From the NCBI RefSeq assembly GCF_030253575.1, contig NC_080559.1, positions 35,716,501 to 35,780,500 on the forward strand: a stretch of DNA of 64,000 bases, given 5' to 3'. Shown piece after piece: positions 45,501 to 58,411 of this stretch. The translations under genes and the position numbers were made by a program. This DNA comes from Rhododendron vialii (Eukaryota; Streptophyta; Magnoliopsida; Ericales; Ericaceae). Position 1 is the stretch's first letter. The number at the start of each line of letters is the position of its first letter. The notes under the pieces are model-generated. The model was given only the letters and a program-made list of their open reading frames with translations. It did not search any database and was not told where the DNA came from.

Positions 45501-48500
45501 TCACGTTGTTTAAGTCCTCTAATTATATTATATGGTTATGATAATTCCATTTGTTAGTCATGATTTATCTTCGGGAAATGCTAAGTACAAAGAAAACGTA
45601 CCCAGAAATTACCCCGAAAGGGCAAATCAATGTACTGATTCACTTTGAAGTGCATCTGTACCGTTGATTTGCCTTTTCGGGGTAATTTCCGGGTATATTT
45701 TCTTTGTACCTAGCACTTCCCTTTATCTTCTAGATATAACATCGTCTACAATCCAGATCCATGTTGCCAAATTGGTAATGCCATTTAAAAACAGAAGTTC
45801 TTTATATAAACCAAATATACTTTTTATCTTTATCAGCTGTTTCAACATTGATAATCCACCAAATATTTTTTTAATGCAATACACAAATTATGTCATTTAT
45901 GCAGGAACTTTCTTGACCATCCTGAATATGAGCATTCAATGTCAGCCATCATCATACAAAGTATTATTGCTGACAGGTAATTGACAGCAGTTTCACACTT
46001 GACAGCCGTATGAGATTATTGCTACTAGTAGTTCTTAATTGTGGTGTCTTTTTATCTTATTTTCTTGTATGTTTGTCTAAATCTATTCCTGAATCTTGAA
46101 TTGTAATAGCCTTCCGCGCATGCCTCCAATATTGTGACTGTGAGACTCTGACAGAGTGTTTGGGCTTCAATGCCAAGTAGTCTTATGGTGCATCCGTGCA
46201 TAGCATCTACATTATGCGTCTCCATTATTTTAATTTTATATTCCTAAAACATTGCATTGGTGCGATGAGTGCATGATGAGCTGCCAATGGCTTATTGGGT
46301 AACCATTGAAAGTGAACCTACCAACATGGCAAAAAGCTTAATCTTGGCTTACTTTAGTAGAAGGTGGCGTTTCCTTGTTTTAAAAGCATGCTGTGACGTC
46401 TCGCGGATGTGGGAAGCAACAATCATCTTCACTTTGATACGCCATGTCCCTCGTTGCGCATGTGGTCCACGTAGCCTAGTAACGTCCCCGAGCTGGCTGA
46501 TAAGAAGAACAAGTCATACATGACCACAGAGTCTGGAGCCTATGCTCCTATACTGCACCACTACGGAGCCCTGCATGGGGTTTCGGTCGGCTCTAATACC
46601 ACTTGTAATGATGCATCACTTGCTTGTCCACTAACCTCTTATGGTGGACATGCTAACTTGGCCCAAAACTCAAGCTCAGGTTACTTTATTACCAGGTGGT
46701 GTTTTATTTGTTGTATATTATTATCCCCATATCCCGCTCTTGTGGGATGCGATAGCTATCCATCATGGGTTTAGTTTTGTGCATGAAAGTGTGTCTTTCT
46801 TCTTCATGCAAGCATCTATCTATGTACATGCACTTGTAAATTGAAATATACTTCCAGTTCCAGGCGATACACTATATATGTTTATGCCCTCACTTTGTTT
46901 GTTCTCCCTTTATTGCTTGGTGACTGGCTCCTGTCATAACGTGCTGTTCCTTGTGCACTTCGTCACTAGTTATTATTTTTTGGTACCACAAACGGCAAAC
47001 GTATAGGGTTCTCCTTATGGCGCATTATTTGTTTAAAATCAGTTATGCTGTTGGGTACCAACATGTTTATGGTGTTTTAAATATTTTTCAGGTGTATACT
47101 TGATGGCGAGATGTTGGTTTGGGACACATCTATGAACCGTTTCGCTGAGTTCGGTTCTAATCAGGAAATAGGTTTTCTACTCTTTTCGGCTCATTTTCTT
47201 ACATTGTCATAATCTTTTTCTTATTGTATTTGTGATGAAATTTTAAGGTCTTAATGGAGTTGTTATTTCTTGTTTCATAGCGAAGGTAGCAAAGGAAGGA
47301 CTTGATAGTGACCGACAGGTTTGCTTTTCTGTGATGTCTGCTATGTTTTTTTTTTTTGTTTTTGTTTTTAGAACTGCTGATGGAAGTAAAGTAAATGCTT
47401 TCTTCTTATGCAGCTGTGCTGTATCCTTTGTCTGCAGTTTTTTGGGAAACAGAAGTGATGTCATTTAATTCAGTCTTCGGATGCTGAAAAAGGTTGTGCA
47501 ACAAAAGTTCTTATTTTTCTGGAACTTGAATTTGCAAGAAGATTCACTTGGTTTTGCTTTACCTTACATGAATGGCTTAGATGTTGCTTTTGACATTCTC
47601 TATTTCGGAGACACCAGTGTTATTCATCAAAGCTTGAAAGAACGCCATGAACTTCTTCGTAAAGTTGTAAAGCCTGTAAAGGGTCGATTAGAAGTTTTGG
47701 TTCCCAATGGTGGTCTTAATGATCGTCGGCCTTCTGGTGAGTGTGCTGGTAGAGATTGACTTCATTTACTTACTTCTAAATGTCATTAGCATTTGAAATG
47801 TCTTGACACACACACACACACTTCATACATGTAAAGAGTCCGTGTAACTTTGTTTTGATACACTATTCTAGTTCAGTGCCTATCACTATCAGGTTGTTTT
47901 CGAATCCTAGCCAACCATGAGTCTGAATGCTGCTTTGTAGGCTAGTCAATCAACTCGATTGGTGTTGTTGCCAACTTGCCATGGGTTTAAGTAATCTTGT
48001 GGTTATTTTTCAGTTGTTGCATCTTGTTGGAATTTGTCCACATCGGTTAATTATCCCCGCCAAACTAGTATATTGGCAATTGGTATTGAGTTGGATGCTT
48101 TAACATGATATCAGAGCTAGGGCTTCGGTGAATTTATTCCCCCTTGTTTGTGCCATAAGTGCACCATTGTTTGTTGTGATTCATGTGGTATGGATCGTTT
48201 GTTTACCTCTTCATGTGCGAGTCGGGGGTCGCACGTGTGGGGGAGTGTTGGAGTTTGTCCCACATTGGTTAATATCTCCTCCAAACTAGTATATGAACCT
48301 AGGCGGCCTCTCCACTCGTTGCCAATTGGTATTGAGTTGGGTGCTTTAAGACATCTCTTGATAGTTGCAAGTAATTCATCACTTCGCTCTCTCTTTGCCT
48401 TTTATATTTTTTGGGGCGATTCTCCCTTTTTCTTTGAAAAAAATACCAACGTACTAGCTTATGGTAATGTTTGAATGAGAAGCAGAATATTGCACATGCT

Positions 48501-51500
48501 TTGCAGTTGACTTAACCAACGTTTTCTTTGTCGTTTTATAAGTCATAAGGATGACATCAAAATATTGTATATTTTACTGTTTTGGAAAGTAGTTTCTTTT
48601 AGGTTTGGGACTAGAAGCTAGAATCTAGTCTGCTTCTCAGAGCTCACTTAATCTACTCATCATGCAGGGGAGCCTTGTTGGTCACTTATTGCTAATAGCG
48701 TGGATGATATTGAGAGGTTTTTTAAAGAAACTATTGAAAACAGGTCAGTGAGTATTTTTGGTTGCCCATGTTTCTTTTTTCATCGTTAGAACTTTATTAA
48801 GACTGCGTGGGTTAGATATATCTGCCTGAATCTTATTTGGCCATTCCTGGCCTGCTGGGGTGTGAAAATAGTAAAATACTATGATATGATGTTCCCTTTC
48901 TTATCTAGTTAGTGATTAGTGATAGGTGAATCTGTACATGTCTTTGGGTCGCATAGAAACATCATTTTCTCCAAACTAACCCAACCAAGTTGAAATACGA
49001 AGTATTGGTTGTATCAGTGCAGCTCTTAATTGAGAAGCTTAGAGCCTGTTCATTAATAGGGTGAGGCACCTTAGTCCCCTACGTAATATACTGTACTTGG
49101 TATGGTTTTATTTTCACCCTGAAACCATCTGCACAATTATCGGCAGTTGATTAGAGTGATTGGCATGCTGTGAGTGTACAATGATGTTCTTTATGATGAC
49201 TTGTGATTTTTGTAGTTGTGTTTGGGAATTGGGATAGCTTGTTTTTCTTATGTCCATTTAGAAACTTGAGTGACCCCTTTTTTGTTACCTCACTCGATTT
49301 TTATGCATGTGTAACATTTTATTTTTCCTTGTCAGAGATGAAGGTATTGTGGTAAAAGACCTTGGTTCCAAGTGGGAACCAAGTGACCGAAGTGGAAAGT
49401 GGTTAAAGTTGAAGCCTGATTACATTCGAGCTGGCTCTGATTTAGATGTTCTTATAATAGGTATTTTTTTGGTTTCTCTTTAACCTCTACGTAACTTGAA
49501 ACATTGTTGGGCATTCTTTTTAGCTTATTTGACAGTTTCCTTGGTGTACTCATCATAGGAGGATACTACGGCTCCGGGCGTCGTGGAGGAGAGGTAAGCA
49601 TTTTATCATTTTTCCCTTAAGCTATTGTTTTCTCTCCCAATATCATTGTTTCACTAAAATTGACCTGTTTTTTCTTTGTTTAAATGAAGGTGGCTCAGTT
49701 TTTGGTGGGCCTTGCAGAGCGTTCCGCCCCAGATATGTATCCCAAAAGGTAAGCAATTTTCAGGCATCAACTTTTTGAACGTCAGGGATTAGATGGGTTT
49801 TCTCTTATTGAAGCTTTATTCGAGAGGGGAAACCCACAGAAAAAGGACTTATTTCGCGTAAGATAGATTATACTTTCTTGGGGGAGATCATCAATCGACA
49901 AGCAGCTGCTGACCGACTTATTAAAGGAGATTTCCTGTACTTCTTTTCATGTGCTTTTTACTTGTTATGAGAAGACTTCATGTATCTTAAGATTCTTGTC
50001 GATTGGGATTTGGGACTGTTGTGTTGCTTCCATCTATTTTGGCATAAAGGCATTTGCTTGACCATGCACTGAGATGCATCGACATGAAAGTACATGTGAG
50101 TAACTTGCATTGGGTAAAAATCCTCATATATTGTTTGTTATGATTGCATACTGTAGATGTATTATGCATTGGGTTAAATACTAAGGACGTGGATCAGCTT
50201 TGGTTAATCCTGATAAGAGGGTGGGTTTTGGCTTCTGTAATTAGGGGGTGGGCATTTCTATTTCATTCCTCACCAAAACCTCGTCAATCTCTATCATGAT
50301 GACTTTAAGAAGGCAGAGTTAACTCGATGTGTTTCATGATGCAATACCTTTGTTTGCATTACACTTGGAATATTCACCCTTTATATTTTGAAGAATCGAA
50401 ATCTTAGAGTGATTCTGACTGCATCATTGGTTGCAGATTCATCTCTTTTTGCAGAGTGGGCACTGGACTTTCTGATGAAGAGCTTGATGCTGTAGTAACA
50501 AAATTAAAGCCATATTACAGGTACAATTTTGGTAAATGGCTATAGAAATTAGTAATTCGCTGCGATTCTCTGACACAATGTCTTATGAGCTGCATTAAGA
50601 AGGCCATGTAAAGTTGTAAACAAAAAAGACTGCTCCATGATTTTTAAAGGGGCCGCAATCATTGTGTAACACTGTTAGGCAACATTAGGTTGCTCTCGCT
50701 ACCCTTTTTGGCCGCTGTAGTGGTGAAACTGAATTTCACATGTGTAACCACCATAATCTAAAAGTAATGCCGTTATATAACGCTGGCAATCAATATATCT
50801 TCATATTTTCCCTCGTATTTTGTGTTAATTGAATCCTCCTTGTATTTGTAGCATATAAGTTGTGTCTGCTACTGATATATCTTGAAGGTACTTGCCATAT
50901 TAGTTTGTTCAGTTTGTTATATTTTACACATGCATCTCCGAAATTTGAAACACAGCACTGTAGCCTGTAAGGGAAACAATGCTATTGTACGATATAGTGA
51001 TATACATGTATCTGATAGATAAATAAGCATATTACAAAATCATGTCAAATGAAATAATTGATAGGAATATGTAATTGCATTTTGGAACTATAGATCGTGT
51101 CTATTGAAGATTGGTCAATGTGGTGGCTAGGACTTAGGAGTAATATGGTTATAGTAGATGATAGCACTAAGGGTAGGGGTAGACCAAAATTGAATTTAGA
51201 GGCGATACTTCGGAGGGATCTAAGTTTTTTGGATATCACAGAACACTATGACTTTACAAAGTTCAATGGAAAAAACGGATTCATAGAGTGGACCCAATTG
51301 ATTGAGATTAAGGCTCGGGTTGACTTGGTTTGGTGTGCTTTGAATCATGCTTAAATTACACAACTCACTAAAACCCATTTTACGCCCCAACAAATGTGAT
51401 ATAAAAATAGAACCTTCTGTTGTGCTAAAGAAAATAAAAATTCATGGCCTTGGTTCTCTTCCCACATTATGGTAATGGCTATTATGCTCTGAAAGCGCAT

Positions 51501-52900
51501 CAGCACTGCTGTCATTGTTGACTGCAACCGCTTTTTGGTCTCATGGACAACTCTTTCAGTATGTCCCTTTCCCACACATTGTGGTTTCTTTTTGAGGTCA
51601 GGTTGTGAATTTTCTGACCCCTTCAGTTTGGCACAATAAGCTATCAATGTCATATTGGCCTGGTATAAATATCTGGGAGAGGTAATATTTTGTGTGCCAA
51701 AAAGCTGTCTTATGGAGAAAGTCAAATGAACAGTGGAAATTTTCCTCAGAAGTTTTACATTCCTAGTTAATGGCAACATTAACATGCATAAATGAATGTG
51801 TGCAATTGGTTTTGCAGGAAAAATGAATACCCGAAGAAGGCTTCGCCAAGCTTTTATCAGGTTACAAATAACTCCAAAGAGAGACCTGATGTTTGGATTG
51901 AAAGCCCTGAAAAGTTAGCATCTGTTTCGTCTTTGAATTAGGGGAAATTGCTTTCATACTATAGATCATGTTGTTCACATTTTCCTCTCCTGTTATCTGC
52001 AGATCAATCATACTTTCTATTACCAGTGATATTCGAACCATAAGGTCTGAGGTATGGCCCTAGAAGATGAGATTTGATTCGTATGTGTCAACTTATTAGT
52101 CGTGAGAATCATATGACTTGATTCTTCTATATTACATTTCACCGCCTTTCCCAGGTATTTGCTGCGCCATACAGCTTGAGGTTCCCACGTATTGACAGAG
52201 TCAGATACGACAAGCCTTGGCATGAATGTCTTGATGTGCAATGTAAGCCAACAATCTGTTCAAATGATTCTCTACACAACTTCTGGGTTAGGTTCACTTT
52301 ATTTTTGCAATGGCAGCTTTTGTAGAATTGGTACATTCAAGCAATGGTACCACACAGAGGGATGCAGATTACGGGGTCGTGCAGGTTGACAAACCGAAAC
52401 GCATGAAATTGTCAAGAAAAGGGGAGAAAAAGATTGTTTCTGTTGTTCCTTCTCATTTTGTTCAGACTGATATTTCCACAATAAAGGGGGAGACGTTGAT
52501 ATTTTCGAGCATGATGCTTTGTATCCATATTAATTCGTTGTTCCTTTCTTTCCAAACTAATTGTTACTTGTTAGAGAACATAAACTATCTAAGTTACATA
52601 TCAGACTGATTCTTTTCTGTCTTCTTATGGTACCAAAAAGCTCCCAGTGGTTCGTCAGTTGGTCACTCTGTAATTGCTGGCAACTTCAAAGGCTATTCTG
52701 TCTAAATAAGTTTTACACATTGAGAGTTTTATGACCATTTTGTGCTGTACTGCTCATACTTCCTTGACATCAATAGACTTTGTCAACATTGGTCCAACAC
52801 ATTCCCTGGATTCCTTGCACAAAATGGTGGCTGAGAATGGGGGAGCTTTTTCCATGAATCTGAATAGCTCAGTTACTCACTGTATTGCAGCCGAAAGTAA

Positions 52901-52960
<60 letters not shown>

Positions 52961-55900
52961 TGTGTGTGCGCGCGCGCACTTGTACATGCAGACCCATTTG
53001 CATGATTTTCTGAGTTTTCTTCCACAAAGCTTATATAGAAATATATTTGCAGGTATGAAATTTCAGGCAGCAAAGCGTCATGGTGATATTATTCATTACT
53101 CTTGGCTCTTTGATTGCTGTTCACAGAAGAAGCTTCTCCCTTTGCAGCCAAAGTTAGTATTTCATCGTCCGGCCTAAAGAATTATATCCTTTCACTGGTG
53201 TATTTTGCACCTTTATATATGATGGTTTTCACTGCATACTTTTCTTGCAGGTACTTCCTCTTCCTTTCGGATTCTTCAAGAAAAAAGTTACAAGAAGAAA
53301 TTGATGGGTTCTCTGATCCTTACTACTGGGATCTTGACATTAAAGATATCAAACAGGTAGACATAGGGATCTGGCCACCTCTATCTTCGCTTATGTGACA
53401 TGTTAATATACACAGTACAGCTTCTTATGAAAACCATTGGAGGAGATTAATGAATGTGCAGAAGTCTGGAAATTTTAGTAATGATATCCCTGTTGTATAA
53501 TGAGTAATGGATATCTCTTTAACAAGTTTCTAACTATTTCTCTTCTGGTTTTTCCCCTTCACTGTGAAATTCGTTTCTTTTTAGCTGTTAAGCAACATAA
53601 ATAGGTCCGAAGATTCCAAAACCGTTGAACATTATAAGAGGAAATTTTGTCCAAAGGCTAGATGGTATTGTTTTCATGGTTGCTGCATCTACTTCCACAC
53701 TTCAGTGCAGGCGTTGTAAGATTTCTTATTGTTTTGTTAACCTTTCTTAGGAATGGGCCTGATTTACCTCGTGGTAAGGGTCTGATGACTCTGATCTGTA
53801 TGCTTTATGAATTGACTTTTTTGTGTATTGAATTGAAGGAATTCGGATACAAAATTGTTGACTGAACTTGCATTGAGAAGGATGAAGCTTGAAGTGTCCA
53901 ATGGTGGTGGCCAAGTCAGCAATAGTCTTTCTCGGGCTACGCATTTAGTTGTCATAGCACCATTGGGATTGATTGTGGATTTTGATGAAGTGTTGAAAAG
54001 GTAAGCTACAAATGGTGATATGATGAAATTAAGATGGTAACCAATTTGAAAAGTTGCTGCTAGTAGGCTATTACCCAAAACCTCTGGCAAAACTCGTACC
54101 ATCCAGTAACTCTGTGAAGGATTCAAGATTTCTTTAGGGAAATGCTGCTCCTCTTCCAGCTTCCTAAGTTAATGGAGTGATTGCTTGGTCTGTTGCGGCT
54201 CCTCTTCCAGCTCCCAAGTTATTTAGCTTTTTTGTGTGTTCCCCCTCCGGCCTCTTTCTATGTAAAGTAGGAAGTTAGTCTAACAACAGACTTATTCTTT
54301 CCCTCCCTTATTGTACACAGTTATTCAATAGAGGAGGCACGTCTTTTACTTACCTTCTAAACTTACAAGGGATTTATTCTTTCCCTTGGCTTGTTGATCA
54401 CAGTTATTCATCAGAGGAAGCACGGCTTTTACATAGGAGAAGCTTGCATGTTGTTTGGTCTCAATGGTTAGAAGACTGTTTGGATAAGGAAGAGAAAGTG
54501 CAAGAGGAGACATATAGCTTGAAGCCCACTGGCTTGGAAGAGTCGAACTCTGGAGAGTGGTAATATGAGCGTGCTTTTATTTTACTGCTATTATGCACTT
54601 GCATGCATGCTTTGAGAGATTATTTCCGCTGGATATATTGGCCAAGGAACTTTTTATGAATCCTCTATATTCGTTAACGTTTAGTGAATTCAAGTTCTTT
54701 TAACTGTCAATGTTACCACTGGTATCAGGAAAGTATTTTGGGAGTGTTAAAGCATCCAACTCAACCAATTGACGATGAGTGGAGAGGTTGCCCAAACTTA
54801 TATAGTAGTTTTGGAGGTTATAATTAATCAATGTGGGACAATTTCTTACAGGGACGATGGCTGAGCTTTTATCTCTCGTTATACTACCAACAAAGCAGTT
54901 AGGAGCCTTGGTTAGGGCTTGGTCCCTGTGTTAAGTACTGCATTGTAGGTTAATGGGAGGAGACAAGGAGTTGAGTGCATATTCGTTGGACATGAGAGCA
55001 TAGTAAAGCATGTGGATTCTTCATAATCGAGCCTAAGGATTCTATACAAATAAATACTGTGTTTGAATCTAGAGATGCAGTATTCTTTGAGAACAAGTTC
55101 TCATCGATATAAAAGTAAATAGTTTAAGTGAACCATTCCATTTCTTTTAGTCAGTCCAGTTGTCTTTTGAAATATGTCAACGGTAGTCTCATCCATCCCC
55201 CTTGCCTTGGGTTAATAGAGTATGATGTATTGTATCTCCACAGAATCAGAAGGATAATAAAATAAAACAAAAAATTGGTCTTAGGTCTATTATGTGAATT
55301 TCATAAGCCCACAAGTCCACTAACCTAAACCCTAGGGTACCCATGAAAGTGCCTAAACCACTAAAACCCTAACTTAGCAAAGCCTTTTTCCTCCCTTCAC
55401 CATTTTAGAGCGTAATTTTGTGAGTGGTGTCGCTGAACATGTTAGTAGGATGATCTGCAACCTTAACTTTTAATTTTCCGTAAATTCATATTTTGTACGG
55501 TGAATTTCCTTGTTCTACACTTAACTTATACAAGGTGTGGTCCAAACTCCAAAGGTGTTAGGTGTCCCCATTGAGGCTTTATCTGTTTTCTGTTTTGTAG
55601 GCAAGACTCACTTGTGCCCCAAATAAGGGTTCAAATCATTCAAAAGTCCGTGACATAGGAATGTAGGGCTGTATCATACTCAAATCCTTCTAATACCTGC
55701 AATATACATCAAGGCTGCACATAAAACCTTAAAAGACTGTTTAGAATGATGATAGTGCAGTAGGTGAAAATTCCATATAGCAGTTGAATCTTTTATGCGT
55801 GTACAAATTTCAAGGCTTGCGTCTTAGCTTAATTTCTGTGTGGGAAAACTTGTTTTAGTCAAATGTTAATATGTAACACCTATTCTCGGTTTTTTGTTTT

Positions 55901-56606
55901 TTTTAGGAAAGATGACCTTAGTCTAGATGAATTGTCAAATATTGGCGCTGTAGAACGGCCGAATACATCATCTTCTCCCGCCAACGATGGAGGACATAGC
56001 AAAGGCAAAGCTGCTTTAGATGAACCAAGACTTTTGACCTCTCCCAAGAATATTGGAAAAAGGAAAAGAGGAAGGCCCCTTGGCACGTGTGTAAATAAAG
56101 GGCAAAAGGGTGTCCTTCAACCTCGCAGAACACAGTCACGACTTGGAAGCAAGTCTGCTAAAATACATGAAATTGAACCAGATGTAACTTCTTCCGAGGA
56201 GAATGCCGTTACGGAAGAGTCTGAAATGGAACTTGGAATTCAGGAAAGTAAACATGAAGTGATAGTAGAAGATTCTGATTCACCAAATAGAGGAAAGGCT
56301 GTTAAACCAGAAGAGGTTGGAGAAGATACAATACTAGGAGAGTGGTTCAACAATTCTCATGGAATCAAATCGGGAAGTGGGAATAGTGCCCAGGAAAATG
56401 AGAAGCTAGAAGTCCTGGTCGATCCTGTTCAGTCCATGCTTCTAGACATGATTCCGAGCCTTAAGACGAAGAAAGTAGAGAGTATAGATCCTGTTGTAGA
56501 AGATAAGAAGCCACCCGAGGATACTGATGATAATGCAGAGCCGGTGAAGAAAAAGAAGAGAGTCAGCTATAAGGACGTTGCCATGGAGCTGCTCAGGGAT
56601 TTGTAG
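42576..56606 (+). CDS. LIG4: DNA ligase IV (complete, 27 exons)
   Basis: ATP-dependent nuclear ligase that seals double-strand breaks in non-homologous end joining, bound to XRCC4. Coding exons end and restart at: 42576-42911, 43240-43331, 43510-43595, 43703-43839, 45002-45076, 45350-45441, 45905-45976, 47092-47171, 47281-47318, 47414-47420, 47581-47736, 48668-48743, 49336-49460, 49559-49593, 49690-49748, 50437-50520, 51818-51913, 52003-52051, 52155-52242, 52317-52520, 52777-52902, 53053-53152, 53251-53356, 53585-53715, 53839-54000, 54404-54559, 55907-56606. Phases agree throughout, giving 1155 residues. The adenylation motif is KFDGDR with catalytic Lys253. Others are [19 protein letters not shown] (417-424) and WLKLKP (438-443). 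BRCT1 spans about 660-755 and BRCT2 about 800-910, with the XRCC4-binding linker DPYYWDLDI between. A Lys/Glu-rich tail ends [19 protein letters not shown]. No lesion was found. Confidence 0.96.
45573..45721. mobile_element. 149-bp MITE with perfect 9-bp TSD in LIG4 intron 6
   Basis: The left end GGGAAATGCTAAGTACAAAG and the reverse complement of the right end, GGGAAGTGCTAGGTACAAAG, continue for about 58 bp as inverted arms (through AATTACCCCGAAA and GGCAAATCAA). Flanks tttatcttc at 45564-45572 and 45722-45730 are identical. It is almost a pure hairpin. Confidence 0.9.
46255..46760. repeat. Transposon-derived sequence in LIG4 intron 7
   Basis: GC-richer island inside the intron with phrases common in plant retroelements (GGCTCTAATACCACTTGTAA, CTGACGTGG-like words, TCTTGTGGGATGCGATAG). 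No intact frame and no boundaries found. It accounts for much of the 1.1-kb intron. Confidence 0.35.
48020..48360. repeat. LTR-retroelement fragment with internal direct repeat, LIG4 intron 11
   Basis: Two similar pieces, about 48023-48107 and 48246-48353, share TGTTGGAATTTGTCC-type starts, CCAAACTAGTATAT and GCCAATTGGTATTGAGTTGG. The spacing holds ATGATATCAGAGCTAGGGCT, a primer-binding-site-like phrase. An inverted relative lies at about 54745-54850 in intron 26. Confidence 0.6.
52903..52978 (+). repeat. (CT)n-(GT)n-(CG)n microsatellite abutting LIG4 exon 21 donor
   Basis: After the exon-final AAAG the intron reads GT followed by about 53 nt of CT repeats, then GT and CG/CA dinucleotides. 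The splice donor is therefore gtctct instead of the usual gtaagt. Confidence 0.9.
54292..54436 (+). repeat. 83-bp tandem duplication of LIG4 exon 26 acceptor
   Basis: TATTCTTTCCCT followed within 20 bases by CACAG and TTATTCA is present twice: the intronic copy has its acceptor before 54321, the used one before 54404. After the intronic acceptor the sequence resembles exon 26 (ATAGAGGAGGCACGTCTTTT against the real ATCAGAGGAAGCACGGCTTTT) and then hits an in-frame TAA. Confidence 0.85.
54560..55906 (+). other. LIG4 intron 26 with inverted LTR fragment
   Basis: A 1.35-kb intron between the BRCT2 end and the last coding exon. It holds an inverted fragment (54745-54850: GTTAAAGCATCCAACTCAAC, TCAATGTGGGACAA) of the same element as in intron 11. 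The rest shows no exon or recognised feature. Confidence 0.5.
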
Positions 56607-58411
56607 AATGTCACAGGTAAAGCCTCTTCAACCTCATTGTATCTGTGATTACTTGCATATATAACCATGTCCAGTGATATGTCCATTGCAGTTGGAACAT
56701 GGCTAGTGATATATTGCTTGAATTTCTTATTGTCACTTATTAATGTATCCTACCACTCTTCTTTACCATGGAAATGAAAGCATTTGTAATATCATGTACT
56801 TGCGATGCACTTCAGGTGTTGATTGTTCAGCTCATACTCATGGAAACTATACGTTAGTGCTTTCAAAAGTTCTACCGTGCTGCTTTGTGAAGGCATTTCT
56901 GTGGAAAACCTAAACTTTTTGCGTGATTGGAAGATACTTATGCAATTAATGATCCCCAGAGTTACGAGCGTTTTCATACATGCATGCATACGTACGTACA
57001 TATACAGATATAGGTATCTATTTATATGTATATATAATGGTAAATGCATTCTGACATGAGCATTGTAAAATGATTTTGAGTTGAAGAACGAACATGGAGT
57101 TCGATAAGGTTCTGTTTGGAATCCTAACTACTGAGAATTCAGCATATTGGCAGTATGTTTGTGCTAATACTCGTAGTTATGGTTTAGATGTCGTCTGTTT
57201 GTCCAGTTTATGTCTCGAGTTTGGAGTTTTGTAGTGCCACATGTAGCCAAACGCATCCTTATCTTGTATAGTACCTACTTTTGTCCGGGAGGCAGAAAGA
57301 GAATGCTGCTTTTGAGTTTCACGGTCAAAACTTGGTATATTTATCGAAGAGAATGATATCTTTCGCAGTATGCGTCACTAGGAAGGATATGGCTGGTGAA
57401 CGAATTGAGTTACTCGAGTTCGAACCCGTGTGCATTTGTTAAAAGTTCGTTCAAGATCAGTTTGCTACATAAAGAAACAAAGCTTGAATTGGTTTTTTGA
57501 AGATAGTTTAGATTTCAAACCAAGGTTGAAAAACCTTTCACTCGGCTCGTTCGGCTTATTATGTATAACAAATCCGAGCTACTCCAGAGTGGCTTGTGTT
57601 CGGCTCGATTAAAGCTTGTTTGAAATTGGTTCATCTCATAAATACCCTAAGCTTTAACATATTTTGAAACTCCTCAAGGTTTTGAACCACACTTGAACAA
57701 CTAATTGCTCGGCTCGTCTGGCTTGTTTATCACCCCTACTGAAGGATGAAGGTAGCATAATTATTGCCATTTTTGAAATGGATATGGGGAGAAACTTATC
57801 TATCTATCAATATCCTATGCAAATGTGTGTGAGTCTTCTAAGCCTCCAAACTTCCAATCCTTAATTCTCAGATGTGGGGGAGGGTGCGAATATGGAGGAA
57901 AAATTATTTTGTCCCTGAGATATCGTCACATGGTGCTCTAAATTCATTTTTCACCACGCTTCTTATGGTACATAGAATGAGACCAATGCTAACGTGTATT
58001 GAACACGGGGCCGAAACAAACATCAATGTTATTGTTTTGTTCCGTGCATCGAACGGGCACAAACACTAGTAAATGTAAAAACGAAAGTGGTGTGGTAACC
58101 TAGCTTGTCTTTTTGATCTTCAAAATGTGGGCATTCTGTGATTCAAGCACAGGTTTAAGAGTATTCTGGTAATTTCTCATGTGAGGTATGTGTAGTTGAA
58201 TGTTTAGTTTTCTTATTAAAAGGAAAACATTTTATTCATGGCTTAAAATTTTCCTCATGAGAGAAACCGTCGACTTTTTATCTCACATAAATGAAAAAGG
58301 AGAGAAGGGGTAACAAAATACAAGATGAACTACTCTCAAGGCACAATTCATTTCATTTCACTGGATGGAACATCATAGAGTGGAGTTGATGGAACTCTCT
58401 GTTTCATGTGA
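56607..58411. other. LIG4 3' region and spacer before bHLH gene
   Basis: The first part is probably LIG4 3' UTR, perhaps spliced after CACAG|gtaaag near 56615-56620. Beyond about 57100 no gene was recognised. A hAT-like fragment lies at 57425-57738. An (ACGT)-rich stretch with TACATA repeats occurs at 56975-57035. Confidence 0.4.
57425..57738. repeat. hAT-like MITE fragment
   Basis: Ends TGGCTTGTTTATCACCCCTA, the reverse of the common hAT-MITE start TAGGGGTG. Inside are CTCGGCTCG, GGCTCG and CGAGC motifs like those at 6346-6908. The left boundary was not found. Confidence 0.5.
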
